Notes: generated from the sequence alone by a model not told the origin. 64,000 bases of DNA from Gnetum montanum (GCA_015680685.1 MNCI01011145.1:301284-365283); one strand, 5' to 3'. Positions 10,095 to 21,356 are shown, numbered from the stretch's first letter. Made by a program: numbers and translations.

Positions 10095-12434
10095 ATGTCT
10101 CTCTCACAAGACTATGATAATGCAACAACTAATGAGGCAATTCATTGGAGAACCAATGAAATTTATGATGAAGATGAAGTTTGGAGTACTCAAACTTATG
10201 CAGGAATATCATATGTTCATGAATACCCCAGTGATACTCAAGGAATCTTATAATCCAACTCAAACACCCTAAATGAGGATGGGACATCCCATAGAATGAG
10301 GGGGCCCATAAGGCCTAAGATCCTCTCAATGGTTAGCAAGAGTACATTAGGGGATGGTTGAGAGACTTACAAAAGTCATGAAGAGTCTTCCAGTTCTCCC
10401 TCTTGCTCTAATCTTTCAACATTAGGTTGTGACATGGATGAACATTTCTCCAGGGATCATCATAGAAATGAAAATTGAACCCATGAGCAAAGTCAAGAAT
10501 GCCAACATGAACATAGACAACATTATCCTATCTCACAAACTCATGACTTAAATAGTGACGATGAACCCCTACTTGCCACTAAGAGTTTAATGCATATATA
10601 AGAGGCTATTCGAATATCCTATAGGCATCATATAGAGAGCTGTCTACCCAAGCTTGATTTAAACAACTTTTCCAAGTTTTCAGGAGGCTATGATTTAGAT
10701 TTGCAACATCGTTTACAAGCCTTCTATGATGCCTATCCATGGAACAATATTGATAATGGGTGGCAAAGAATTAAGCTCTTTCCTATGACACTCATTGGCC
10801 AAGAAAAAGTATGGTATAGGTTGTTAAAACCATAATCAATTCACCATTGGTCGACAATGGTAGAACTCTTTAATGAAATATATCAAACCTATGCAAGAGT
10901 GTCAGCCTTGAGGAGACAAATCCAAGAGTGGAAAAAAAGGGCAACATGAACCCTTGGACATGGCCTTAGAGAGATATTATTCACTATTAAATAGTTACCT
11001 AGGCCATGGGTTCTCCAAGGAAAGGCTAATGTATCACATCATAGATGGGCTCTGTAATGAAACAAGGGAGACCCTAGGGATGTATGCCCTAGGTTAACTA
11101 TATGAACTATGAACCCACCAATTCCAAGAGCTTATCAAGTAGGTAGCAAACAAAGAAGGAGAAATAGCCAAATGGAAGAATGTTGAAAAATCTCAACAGG
11201 ACCAAAATCTCAAAATAACAAAGGTCCATGAAGAGGAGAAATCAACTCACCTCATGGAGGTGGAATCATCTTTGCCAATACTAGAATCACTAGAGGAAAT
11301 TGAGGCAAAGATCAATAAGATGAAAAAATGGGTACATGAAAAATGTGGAATGGGCCAACATTATTTGAGATGGAACCATGCATGATCACTCTGACAACCA
11401 GAACAAACAAAGGATGTCAAACTTAGAAATAGGACAGAACACCATTCATCAATCAGAAAGAAGGATTGAAGACAATAAGGATAGGGGCTCAACTTCCAAT
11501 CATAAGTATCAATGCGATGTTTTTTTGTACGATCACCCTAAAAGTCAATGCCCAATATTGTCACATTTACATGAGCATTGGAGAGGAATGCTACATCTAG
11601 ATTTCATACAGAAATACCATGTCCAACTGCAGTGGCTGAATTCCTAGTCGTGGGGGAGGCCACTGCCAAACAAACCACACCCTTCATACCAATTGAAACC
11701 AAGCACTTATTATGTTCAACATCTTGTTTCTCCAAATGGATCAACATCCTCTACTTCACCTCATCATTATCATTCTCCTAAGTACTATAAACACATATCC
11801 TGTTCTACAAGATCACCACCTCATGTTCCTCACACTTTGCCCTCAATATTCTCATCCTTCACCTGCTTCTACATTTCCACTAGTTGTGCCAAAAGGTTTT
11901 GCACCATAGCACCAACCCATGAACGTTACTTATGTTGCTACTTTCAATAGCAGTGGAAGTCCTCCACAATGTCAAAAGTGTCCTTTCTTTAGGCATGACA
12001 ATAGAAAGAGACAACATGGTTCTGAAACCACTGCATCCTCTGACTTAACACAAGCCCAACACTGTGATGCACCTTCTTCCTCAAACTCAATGCCTCCTGT
12101 TACCTTATCTAGGTCATTAATTAATGCTCCAAGAACCATGTGGCCTAATGAATATAACCATGTAGGGAGACATATTGATCCTTGCATACCATTTTACGGT
12201 CATGGATGCCATAGTGGATTAGCTTCTTATCACATAACCACATCTTATAATCTTCCCCACTATGCCTACTTTAATCAAAAGACACCTAGTTTGGATACAT
12301 TTATGCCATCACATCAAAAAACACCTAGTGGTTTGGATACATTTATGCCATCACATCAAAAGACACCTAGTGGTTTGGATATGACAAACCCTATTATTCC
12401 CAACATGCATGGATCCAAATTTTCCATTTATTAA
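10095..12434 (+). pseudogene. gag: Gag of element C, decayed
   Basis: The start MSLSQDYDN aligns with MPLLQDHDN of H, and both continue HWRTNE. The gag core near 10660-10920 has GGYDLDLQHRLQAFYDAYPW, WQRIKLFPMTLIGQEKVWY and VELFNEIYQTYARVSALRRQ, fitting the retrotransposon gag family of Athila/Tat elements. A helical segment follows, then a zinc-knuckle-like motif CDVFLYDHPKSQC at 11513-11551 in which the second Cys is Phe. The C-terminal part is Ser/Thr/Pro/His-rich and holds an in-frame 42-bp tandem repeat (12273-12380). Several frameshifts and stops show it is inactive. Role: capsid and nucleocapsid for cytoplasmic particles. Confidence 0.8.
12273..12380 (+). repeat. 42-bp in-frame tandem repeat at the gag C-terminus
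   Basis: Two complete units (the first 3 bp shorter) and a partial third encode HQKTPSGLDTFMPS. Length differences are multiples of three, so the reading frame is kept. The homologous end of H gag lacks the repeat, so it arose in the lineage of C. Confidence 0.85.
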
Positions 12435-13904
12435 TTCTAGCCATACTCAAAGGTTTAGTCATGGGGAATGTCCCCTATTCTAATAAGTAGAATTAGTAAA
12501 TGTTTTTTCTTTTCTTTGATTTTAAAATTTTTTATTTTCACTTTTCTAGTTTTTCATTTTCAATTTGTAGTTTTATCTTTTTGAGGGTAATCTCATCAAT
12601 GAATAAAATACTCATGTGACTTATCAGTTGAGGTGTTGTTCTATGCTATCAAGTCTCAAGTAACTAATTATTTGGACAGTGAGCCCATAACATCCACCCA
12701 TCCATTCTATGAATAAGAGGTTCTACTCTAGGTATAATGATATTCTCGTTATCATTAAAACTTAAAGTAACTTTCTACTCATTATGCCTAGAGTGAAGAA
12801 TGATGGACTTAGAAGGGAATGGCTAGGGTGTGACATCAAGGGGACTTGTGGATTCCCTTTGGTGACATATGTAGGTGCTATCATGTAGCTTGGTTGTACT
12901 AAGATCCTTGTAGATCTAACAAAAAATGGGAGTAAAAGCTATGATAAAGGCACTCAATAAAGAAACTCACTACTGTTCTAGAGGGTTCCATTGGAAAGAT
13001 ATGCATCCATGCCTGAAGGTTGGTGGCTTCTCCAGATCACCATTGGAAATGTCCAAGTGCCAAAGTGGCTAAACAAGAAGAAAAATAAAATAATGAAGAA
13101 AGACACAAAGAAAACATCAAGTAAAATGTGCCATAAATAAATTCCAAATCACTCCTTCCTTGGACAAAACACCAAGTGATCATACACCTTGCTGTTATGG
13201 TGCTCTTAACGTTGTTCATCATTCAATGAAATAATGTGATGTCACTGATTAGAGGCATGAACTTGGTCTTGATTTTGGAGTGAAAGGCTAATGATACATT
13301 AATCATGTCCCACACTTAGGATTCATTGTGCCTAGGGTTAGTTACCTCATGTCCCAATTTCGGTAATCCCTTCTACGATTTGTTTCAGCCCATTATCTCA
13401 GTATTTTTGAACTTGTATCTTGTGTGGCATAGAACTTATACCTCATCATGGTGGTATTTAACATGTGTGTGTTTTGTTGCACTGGTCCGAATTGCATTTA
13501 TCCCTTCTAGTACCTAAGGACATTTAAGGTGTGGTTACGTCAAGGCATGATAGGTAGAAACTAGCTTTGGGGAGGACCCACTACTTTGGGGAGGATCCAC
13601 TTGCATAACTTTTGTAATTTTCACTCATTTCACATCACCACATCATCTTATACCCTCCAAGTATTGCATTTCTAAAGTTATTATTTATTTTATCATCATT
13701 TTAATTCAAATGTTCTTGTGCACCACATGTCCTTTTTCCTCACCCCATTCACAAACTTCATTGTAAAATTCCACTTCATTACACTTTTGGTGCCTTTAGG
13801 TCTCCTCAACATTACCCTATATCCTTTGAATTTACCTTAAATCCTTTGTTTTTGGCCTTAGAAATTTGAAAATTAATCAATTTTTCCAAGTATCCTATTT
13901 TATA
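12435..13904 (+). other. Gag-ORF2 spacer of element C
   Basis: It starts with a polypurine-like motif GTTTAGTCATGGGG (12452-12465) just after gag. It is collinear with 56768-55330 of H and includes a 39-bp block (12897-12935) identical to 56175-56213, which could encode TKILVDLTKNGSK. No pol motif is found. Whether the spacer was coding is unclear because both copies are full of stops outside that block. Confidence 0.6.
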
Positions 13905-13962
13905 AAGAATGCGATATTGGGTCCATGCTAGCACGTACACAATATCATGTCTATAAAATCTA
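13905..13962 (+). promoter_or_regulatory. Internal LTR-like promoter in front of ORF2 (element C)
   Basis: GCGATATTGGG and ACACAATATCATG, relics of the GATATC palindromes of the LTR, are followed by CTATAAAAT (13951-13959). A second motif CTTAGTCATGGGGG (14150-14163) and the ORF2 ATG (14481) lie downstream. H has the same order with a better conserved TATA box. Confidence 0.55.
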
Positions 13963-14480
13963 TATATATGGATCCCCCACCCCACATGCATCAATGTCAT
14001 TTTCCACTATTTATTCAAGGTGAGTTGTTGTAATTTTCTTCCACAAATTCTTATGCTTTGAGCACTTATCATTCAAACATTAATATCTTGCTCATTAACG
14101 GTTTGATTCTCATTCCAATCGAACTTGCTTAAACTTAGAGTATTTAACTTAGTCATGGGGGAAGGATATGCTCCAAGTTGTGGGTAGTTCTTTTGAATTT
14201 TACCATTGCCCAAAGGATATCATAAAGGGTAAGTAACCTTAAGAAATGCTAAAAAAATATGCCAAATTAATTTTATTTCTTCATCCAACCCATGGAAATC
14301 ATTTTTGGAGTCACCTGATCAAATGGGGCCCGACATTAAAACTTTTAGGGGGGATTTTCTTGAAAATTTCTAACTTTGAATCACACTAAGTAAGAATTGA
14401 ATTCATTAAAGGCAATGAGTAAGGTATAAATCAAATTTTGTTAGATGGCCTTACTAATAGTTGATCCTATGTAATTGTAG

Positions 14481-17264
14481 ATGGCCCCTAAATGAGGACA
14501 ACAAGGAAGACCCTCTTAGGGTGCATCCAAATGGCCAAGGAGAGGTAGAGGTCAAGTGCTTCCTAAAGAACATGCAAAGAAAGATGCACAATCATTTAGC
14601 ATTCATCAAGAACCTCCTATTACTACACAATTTGGGCATGCCGAAGGTGGAGAAGGTAGAGCACCTAAATAGGGGAAACATCTCACGTTGTCCTTGGAAT
14701 GTGTTCAAGAAATTCAGGAAAGGTCCACGTTAACAACAGTGATTGTGGAACTCAATTTTGGACCTTTTACCGAGTTTTCCCTTGAATTTATTAGAGATCA
14801 ACTTAAAGGGTCTCCACTATGGCCTATTCTCTCAGAGAGTGGCGATTGGTACTTGGGGGAGACATACTAATTTTGGCATAACAAGGAAGAATGCACCACT
14901 ATTGATATTGGTGGGATTTCAATTGATTTCTTTGCTAAGGTCATTTCAAAAGTTTTGAACCTTTCGAATATAGGATCCAAGGTTGCTTACTTGTCCACTC
15001 GCTTTGATGTTGATGCATGGAATATATGGTTAAAAATGGCATACAACAAGGAGGATAAAATATATGGAGACCTCACACTTGAATAGAGGATCTATTTTAA
15101 AATTAGCTCATATCACATTTTCCCAACAAAAGGACTAAACAGGATATTAAGCTATGCATCTAGAGGAAGTGCCATCTTGATGGGCAAGGTTGATGCCAAG
15201 CTACCCCATCTATATCTCATAGAAATTTTAAGGCAGGTTGAAGAATGTAAGGTAGGGAAGTTTTCATTACCTATTCCTTGCCTAATTAGGAAGCTGTGTA
15301 GACATGAGAGAATTCTAGGGTACACCAATGACATCCCCAGAAAGGCTCAAAATGCATTGAATTACTAAAGCCATCGAAACCAAGGAAAGACATTGGTGAG
15401 ACACTGAAGCTTGAGTAAGAGCATATGGTTGGGCCCACTGCACCTCAAACAACTAGGCCTAGCCAACTTCCAGACACAAGGCCGAATCAACAATAAGAAG
15501 CAGGGCCCAACACACAACCCATAGGCCAGCAAGACCCACTGCCATCATCGCCATAGGACTATCAACCATCGATGAGCCATCACTGAATCAGTTAATTCGG
15601 GAAGTCATGATGAGGAAAATCTCTTCAAGATCATTGATAATGTTGTATAGCCCATAGTCTCAATTGATTGTGCATGGGGTGAGGTTTCCATCCAAACAAG
15701 AGGAGGGGAATCAAACTGGTCACAAAAGATCTCTAGAAATGCTACATCTTTTCAAGTGTAATTAGAAATCGGTGATGGTGCCACAGTAGTGGTTATGCAA
15801 CACCAAGATGTAATAGGAGTAGTAGAAGTGGGCATAGACAACATCAAAGAATCATTTAATGTCTCTATTGTGCCATGGATAGATTTCTCATGAGCACGTG
15901 ATGCTCAAACCTTAGTCAGTTTCTTGATGACTCTTGTAGGTCATGAGGATGTTTTGGATAGGTTTCTACAGAAAGGACAAGTGATGACATCCTTGTTTGA
16001 CATCCCGCAAGATGTCACAAAAATGTAGTCAAACCTCATCTCCACAAAAGGAAATTTTGTGATTGCAGAGGTTAAGGCTGAACATGCAGAGGAGGAGTTG
16101 AAAAGACTCCAAGAGAAGTTTTTCACCCTGTAAGCTACAAAATGGGATCCATCCCAATTCATCCCTACAGATCAACTAGAGTCATTTTAGATGGAGTAGC
16201 TAAATAAATTATTAGAAAATAATAAAAGAGTGGTAGGGGAAAAAGATAAGGCTGATTAGGATGCTTCAAAGGCACAAGCTCAAATGTATGCACATGCCAA
16301 AGCACTCAAAGCCTTACAAGAAGAAAATAAAAACCTTGCTGCTGAAAATTTCTAGTTGATGACAATAGAAAAATAGAAGAATGTTCTTGAGGAGAATTTT
16401 TGGCAAATGTGAGAATAGTTAATAAGGGTCAACCAAGACATGAACCACTTAGCCAGAGAGAATAGAACCCTCTCAATGGAGGAGGTACGTGTGATTCGTC
16501 AGAAGACTACTATTGAAATAAGTGTGTGGTAGAATGAGGCTAAGAAACATGAGAAGCTGAAGGAGCATTTTAGAGATTAGGTGGGGATGTAGAAGCAGAT
16601 CATTGAGAAATAAATCCATATGGCCAAAGCCCACATCAACACTCTCAGTGCCTAGAATGCTGACTAGCCAGCCATATTGGATACTTATGCTTTCATCCAC
16701 CAAGAAGAACTAAAAAGCTGGGACCTGCAAATATAAGATCTCACTGAGTACATGGAGTTGGAAAACCTATAGTATGACAACTTGGCCATGTTGATAGCAA
16801 GATACCTAAGGATAGAATTTGAGAAATAGGTAGTAACCACCTATGCTAAGTATGAAGCAGAATTTGCTAAACGTAAGAAGACATTGCAAAGATTAGAGGT
16901 AGAAAATTCTGAATTAGAGGTGGTTAAGACTAGCTACCAAGGGAAAAAAGATGTTGCAGTGGATTTGTCTTGATGGCTCATGGATTACCAAGAATGCAAA
17001 GACAAAGATAGAGCCTATGAATAGGAACAATAGTTGTTTGTGGCTTGGTACATCAAGGCCAATTAGATGTTTCCACAACTACCATGTCCATGGAAGGTGC
17101 CAACCCCATCAAATATCGGAACATTAGCATGGATGACACATGATCCAAAAATTGAAGAAGAAAAGCTTCAAGCACTCTTCTAGAGACATCCCTTTCCAAA
17201 AATTGGAGTACAAGATAAAGGGAAGAGGCCCATGGAGGAGTCACTGCCACTAGGAACCACATGA
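14481..17264 (+). pseudogene. ORF2 of element C: about 928-codon non-pol protein, decayed
   Basis: Start and stop are in the same frame over 2,784 nt, with two small compensating frameshifts near 15360 and 15590 in the linker. Regions in order: basic N-terminus; VIVELNFGPF and GSPLWPILSES..WYLGETY (14735-14870); RIYFKISSYHIFPTKGLN with LPHLYLIEIL and IPCLIRKLCR (15084-15300), resembling the plant Transposase_32 domain by eye; a Pro/Gln-rich linker; a conserved stretch including GATVVVMQHQDV (15776-15811); a long coiled coil from about 16050; and a C-terminal block PCPWKVPTPSNIGTLAWM (17082-17135) ending MEESLPLGTT. It lacks catalytic motifs of retropepsin, RT, RNase H and integrase. The 554-codon C-terminal half is one frame interrupted only by stops, mostly TAG, so it decayed by substitution after insertion. 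Function is unknown. The coiled coil suggests a structural or oligomerising role (inference). Confidence 0.7.
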
Positions 17265-17435
17265 GTTCCAACAATTTTGTCTTTTGTAATTCTGTGTCTA
17301 TGTCCCAATTTTGTTTTGTTTAATTCCACACTGTGGCGTGAAGTAATTCCTAGTTAGTCAATAATCCCATACCTATCTACTATGTAATCAAAGTAACTCA
17401 TTCTCATTTTGATTATTTGACTTGAGGATGAATTG

Positions 17436-17450
17436 TTATTTAGTCATGGG
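17436..17450 (+). promoter_or_regulatory. 3' polypurine border of element C
   Basis: ATTTAGTCATGGG corresponds to CATTCAGTCATGGGGGTA in H, which there touches the 3' LTR. In C the sequence departs from the family after this motif and no LTR follows. Confidence 0.6.
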
Positions 17451-17504
17451 CCATCACACTTCCTTCAAAGAGATGCTTAAATGAAGGAAGTGTGATGGGC
17501 CATG
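17445..17504. repeat. 23-bp inverted repeat (hairpin) at the 3' break of element C
   Basis: The left arm 17445-17467 (CATGGGCCATCACACTTCC...) and the right arm 17482-17504 pair over 23 bp with one mismatch around a 14-nt loop. The left arm includes the last bases of the polypurine motif. Confidence 0.85.
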
Positions 17505-18904
17505 AGGACAAGCTTCCTAGAGCAAGAGAAAAGCAAAACCAAAACTTCAAGCATTGCGACCAGGAGTGTTACTCATTCTCGTAATGTCTTTAATCAATGC
17601 TCAATCTACTTCACTAAGGTTCGTATCTTTATTTTGATTTGCCAAATGATTACTTGATTTATTAATTATAGGATGAAATTTACTTGATGTATTTATTATT
17701 GGATGACATGCACCATATATAGGAATCTCATCTAGAACTTGACATAGTTAATTTGGATTTGCAGCCTAGCCATCAGATTTATCACAATCATAAGCAAGGG
17801 CCTGTTCCATATTAGAAAACAAATAAATCCTCAAATATACCAAAATCTCCATGGCCCAAAGATAGATAAGTACACCTTTCTGACCAAGAAGCTGGGACTT
17901 TAACACTAGTATGCTCTAACCTTTTCCCTAGAAAATGATCTATAGAAACCTTCCATAAAATATATTAACTTATCTATGATCATCTACTCACTTTTTAGAT
18001 GCTAATAAAATTTGCTTAAAATATATTGCAAAAATTTTACCTATATAATAATCTTAATCTTGAACATTGAAAGTCAAAATGGTTACCACTTGTGGGGCAG
18101 ACATCTTCGTAGTACATAAATATTTTGGTTGTAACTTGCAATGCTTTTATACATAAATATTCAATGAATTTCCTGCTAAACTTTCTAATGCTAGACATTG
18201 TAGCATTACATAAATATTTTCTTTATAAATTATTTGATAAATAAATACTCTTTGAATTTTTTGATAAACTTTGTAAATGGTGTATAAATATTTTCTTTAT
18301 AAAATCTTTGATAAATAAATACTCCTTGAATTTTTTGATAAACTTTGTAAGCAACTTGCTGAAATAGTGGCCAAGCAGGTAAGTAGACTAACACAGTTCT
18401 ATCAAACTACATTCCAAATATGGTAGAAAAATTATTGTTAATAGAGACATTCATAAGTTTAGTAAATTGTGTGAAGAGTCTGTAACAAAGTTGTCAAGGA
18501 ACATGCTTGGTACTTGAGGTTCCTTTTGTTAGAGATGGCAATGCCAATAGTTTATTAAATTTTAAAATATAACTATTGATAATTATAATAATTTAAAATT
18601 TTAGCAACTATTAAAGCTCTAGAAGATGAATTTGGGAATATCAACACAAATTTTTGAAAGATTTAAAACATATGTAAAGATGATCTAGGAAATGTTAGAG
18701 AAGCCATGAGATATCATCAAATGGATTTGGAAATACCTTCTTGTACAAACAACCACATGTATTTAAGATGAATGAAATTGCATTGCCTAATCATTTGCCA
18801 AGGTCTGAAAAGGATTTTAGACTCACTTTTCTTTTATCAAAATGACTTTTGATTTCTGGTTAATTTTCTCCTAATTATTTATGCTTTGTTATCATCTAGG
18901 TTCT
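17505..18904. other. Unrecognised AT-rich DNA with a 74-bp tandem duplication
   Basis: No gene is recognised. The only structure seen is the tandem duplication annotated at 18207-18352. Confidence 0.5.
18207..18352. repeat. Tandem duplication, period 74 bp, two copies
   Basis: The phrase TAAATATTTTCTTTATAAA starts at 18211 and again at 18285. Both copies continue through TTTGATAAATAAATACTC and GAATTTTTTGATAAACTTTG. A weaker relative may lie upstream near 18150. Confidence 0.8.
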
Positions 18905-19065
18905 CCTAATTTGATAACAAGGTACTTCTTTCTCAAATTGTAAGACCTTAGTTCAAGCTAGGGTGTAGCCACTCAAAAGAGGTTGGGCTTTCACTTCTCT
19001 ACCAATCCTTGTAGGAAACCCCCTTGGCAAGATGAGCATTGGGCTTCTAGGTAATGATCCTCTTT
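18905..19065 (+). repeat. tRNA-derived SINE (type 1), copy 1
   Basis: A head with GGTACTTCTTTCTCAAATTG, a B-box relic TTAGTTCAAGCT, and the family body ACTCAAAAGAGGTTGGGC, CCCCTTGGCAAGATGAGC, ATTGGGCTTCTAGGTAATGA match the SINEs at 48343 and 48603. It ends in a T-rich tail. Pol III control is inferred from the A/B-box layout; this copy's boxes are degraded. Confidence 0.7.
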
Positions 19066-20515
19066 TATTTATTTAACAATTCCTTTCAGTTAATGGAGAT
19101 GTAATAAAATTTTATAAAAAAGAAAAAGGTTTTGAGAAGAAAATTTGTATTAAGCTTCATTACATAGCAATAATATAATAAAAGAGTTTTGTAATAGTGA
19201 TAATATATAGTTCATTTCCTTAATGATCTAATTGAGGGTCTTAAAAATTAATATTTAATAAAATAATTGATACAAACAACTTGTATAGAGAAATGCATAA
19301 ATACAAAGGACTATTACTATAGAATGATCCCAAAATATGTTAAATTTAGCTCTCCAAGTAAGATTAGAAAAAAGTCAATGTAAAAATAAGTTATTTATGT
19401 TCTTTAAAAATAGAGATTAAATTGATCTAAATAATTATTGATACTTTTGCTAGCTTTTAAGAGTTATCCTAGAATTTATTCTTAGAAGATGAATTGAAAA
19501 AAATAAGATACATGTAGTTTCCCAAGAATGATTTAAACAACACAATTCTATCATAGACCATCTAATCATTTTAAAATATTTGTTTTTCTCAAGTGACAAA
19601 CTAACTATAAAAGCATGGCAGTCTTTTCTAGAAAGGTTGTTATCTCACTAGTTTAGCTATTTGATTTTTTTTCTAATGAATCTAATTTTTCTATGTTTGA
19701 ATTTTATCTATCAAATCTAATTTATTCAAAATTTCTTCCAATCTTTAACCAATGCTAAAATTTCTACTTCTTTTATGAAGACAAATTTTTTTTTTGTTCT
19801 CAAAATGAGATTTACAAGCTAGTAAGCAAAAATTTGTAACATCTTATTCTAGTAATGTTGAGGCAACTAAGACACCTAATCTTATTCTCTATGATGATGT
19901 ATATGATTCGTTAGTTTTTTATCTTGCACAACAATATGTGTTCATTCAAATTTGGAATTACCTACCTTCTAATTGAAGTTTCACTTCACAATTAAATGAT
20001 GTGATACAAAAGTAGAACATTCAAGTCATTCATGCAAGGGATCATTCTCATTTTTTTCTACTTTTTTAGCTAGGTATTACTTTGATAGTGCAAAATACCC
20101 TATAGTTGTTTAGACATAAGTATAAACTATTGATCATTTATAAATAAACACAAAATTTTGATAGCCAATCTAAAGAGTATTCTAAAAATCCATGTTCTAT
20201 CAAATTGTTTAATCTTACATGGATAAAGCTAAGTAGTAAATTATTATTTTTTTTTCAATCCCATTAAACACATGGAATCTATTTCCACACCATTTGATTT
20301 TTGAAAAATGTTATTTTTTATTTTTTGAATCAATCTTAATTGTAAAAAGGAATTACTATTATAAGTAGTTATGAAGACTTATATTCAACTAATTACATAT
20401 TATAATTTTCCTAATTCTTGTAACTTTTATTATTGTGAATGATATTCTTCTAATATTTGTTCTTTATAGTCAAGAAAAAAGATGTTAAAGAAAAATAAAA
20501 ATATGTTAAAGTTCA
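19066..20515. other. Unrecognised AT-rich DNA
   Basis: Long T- and A-rich stretches; no frame, LTR or shared repeat identified. Confidence 0.5.
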
Positions 20516-20692
20516 TGTAACTATTATAATCATGAAGGACATTTGTTTAATGTTTATTATTTTCTACTCAAGATTAAGAAAAAGAAAAAATGTGTTAAAG
20601 TTGATAAAATGCAAAAACATGTTGAAGTTGAGAATATGAAAAAATAATTTGAAGTTTAAGATATGAAAAATCAAGTTACCATCAATGATAAG
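20516..20692 (+). pseudogene. Zinc-knuckle relic followed by a 27-bp (9-residue) tandem repeat
   Basis: The frame reads CNYYNHEGHLFNVYYF, which has C-X2-C-X4-H-X4-C spacing if the second and fourth ligands, now Tyr (TAT), were Cys (TGT). A Lys-rich stretch and four 27-bp units follow (20585-20611, 20612-20638, 20639-20665, 20666-20692) with the theme VKVDKM/VEVENM. This looks like the nucleocapsid end of a retrotransposon gag, perhaps copia-type, but too little remains to classify it. Confidence 0.4.
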
Positions 20693-20774
20693 AATGATTA
20701 CATGATAATAAAGAAACTAGAGAGGACATAAGTTTGTGTGAATATTTTTACTTATATTACATAAATTATTTATC

Positions 20775-21342
20775 TATCACATCCTTATTCCCAAATGATG
20801 ATGTTGCATAATAGAGATGGTGCCTCTTTATAACAAGTGTAATTGTTATCGTAACAAGACCTAAAAGGGCAGTTGTAATTGAGACCTGAAAGGGTTTATT
20901 ATAATAAGGGACATGTCTCTTGAGGTAACCTTTGGGGGTTTGACCTAAGACATTTATACCTAGGTTTAGAGGTTATGTCAATCATGGAGTGGAAAAGCAA
21001 GTACAAGCAAGTCATAGGAGTTGAATGAACTAGGACAAAATGTGGATTGGCCATCTCTTTTGGCCAAGTTGTAGGCCTAACCATGGTGATAGTGTTGGAT
21101 TGCCTCTAAGGGATAGATGCCAAAATAAGAAAACCCCAAGGAACACTCTTAGAGCATGATCTCGATACACTATTTCATATTAATAAAACATTTTTTTTCT
21201 CTCTTTCTGCATTTTTTTTATTTTCTTTACACAATGTCGAATGTTACATATATTTGACATTTGCTATATTGTCTTTTATGCACAATGTCTAATATAACGA
21301 ATATTTGATGTTTGTCATGACATCTAAGAATAAGATATCACA
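20775..21342 (+). mobile_element. 5' LTR of element D
   Basis: It begins TATCACATCCTTATTCCCAA (probably once TGTCACATCC) and ends AGATATCACA. It aligns over its whole length with 35646-36218, for example TAACCTTTGGGGGTTTGACC in both. Length is 568 bp. Confidence 0.9.
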
Positions 21343-21344
21343 AT

Positions 21345-21356
21345 TGGTATTAGAGA
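21345..21356 (+). promoter_or_regulatory. Primer-binding site of element D (Met type)
   Basis: TGGTATTAGAGA matches TGGTATCAGAGC at 10 of 12 positions and lies two bases after the LTR end. Confidence 0.75.

Larger units (their letters stand above)
9112..17450 (+). mobile_element. Element C: non-autonomous gag+ORF2 retrotransposon without 3' LTR
   Basis: Order: 5' LTR (9112-9964), tRNA-Asp-like primer site, gag (from 10095), spacer with internal LTR-like promoter, ORF2 (14481-17264), then the 3' untranslated segment and polypurine border TTTAGTCATGGG ending near 17450. No protease, RT, RNase H or integrase motif is present in 7.5 kb of internal DNA. In H the corresponding polypurine border is followed at once by the 3' LTR; in C the sequence departs exactly there. 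C is inserted into element B in the same orientation. Confidence 0.8.

Noticed and set aside
11578-11950. Several overlapping 65-89-codon plus-strand frames
   Set aside because: They are frame-shifted views of the decayed gag of C; only the frame matching H gag was kept.
12897-12935. Retropepsin remnant (ILVDLTKNGS) in the spacer
   Set aside because: It lacks the D-S/T-G triad and the downstream protease motifs seen in E; the resemblance is too weak.
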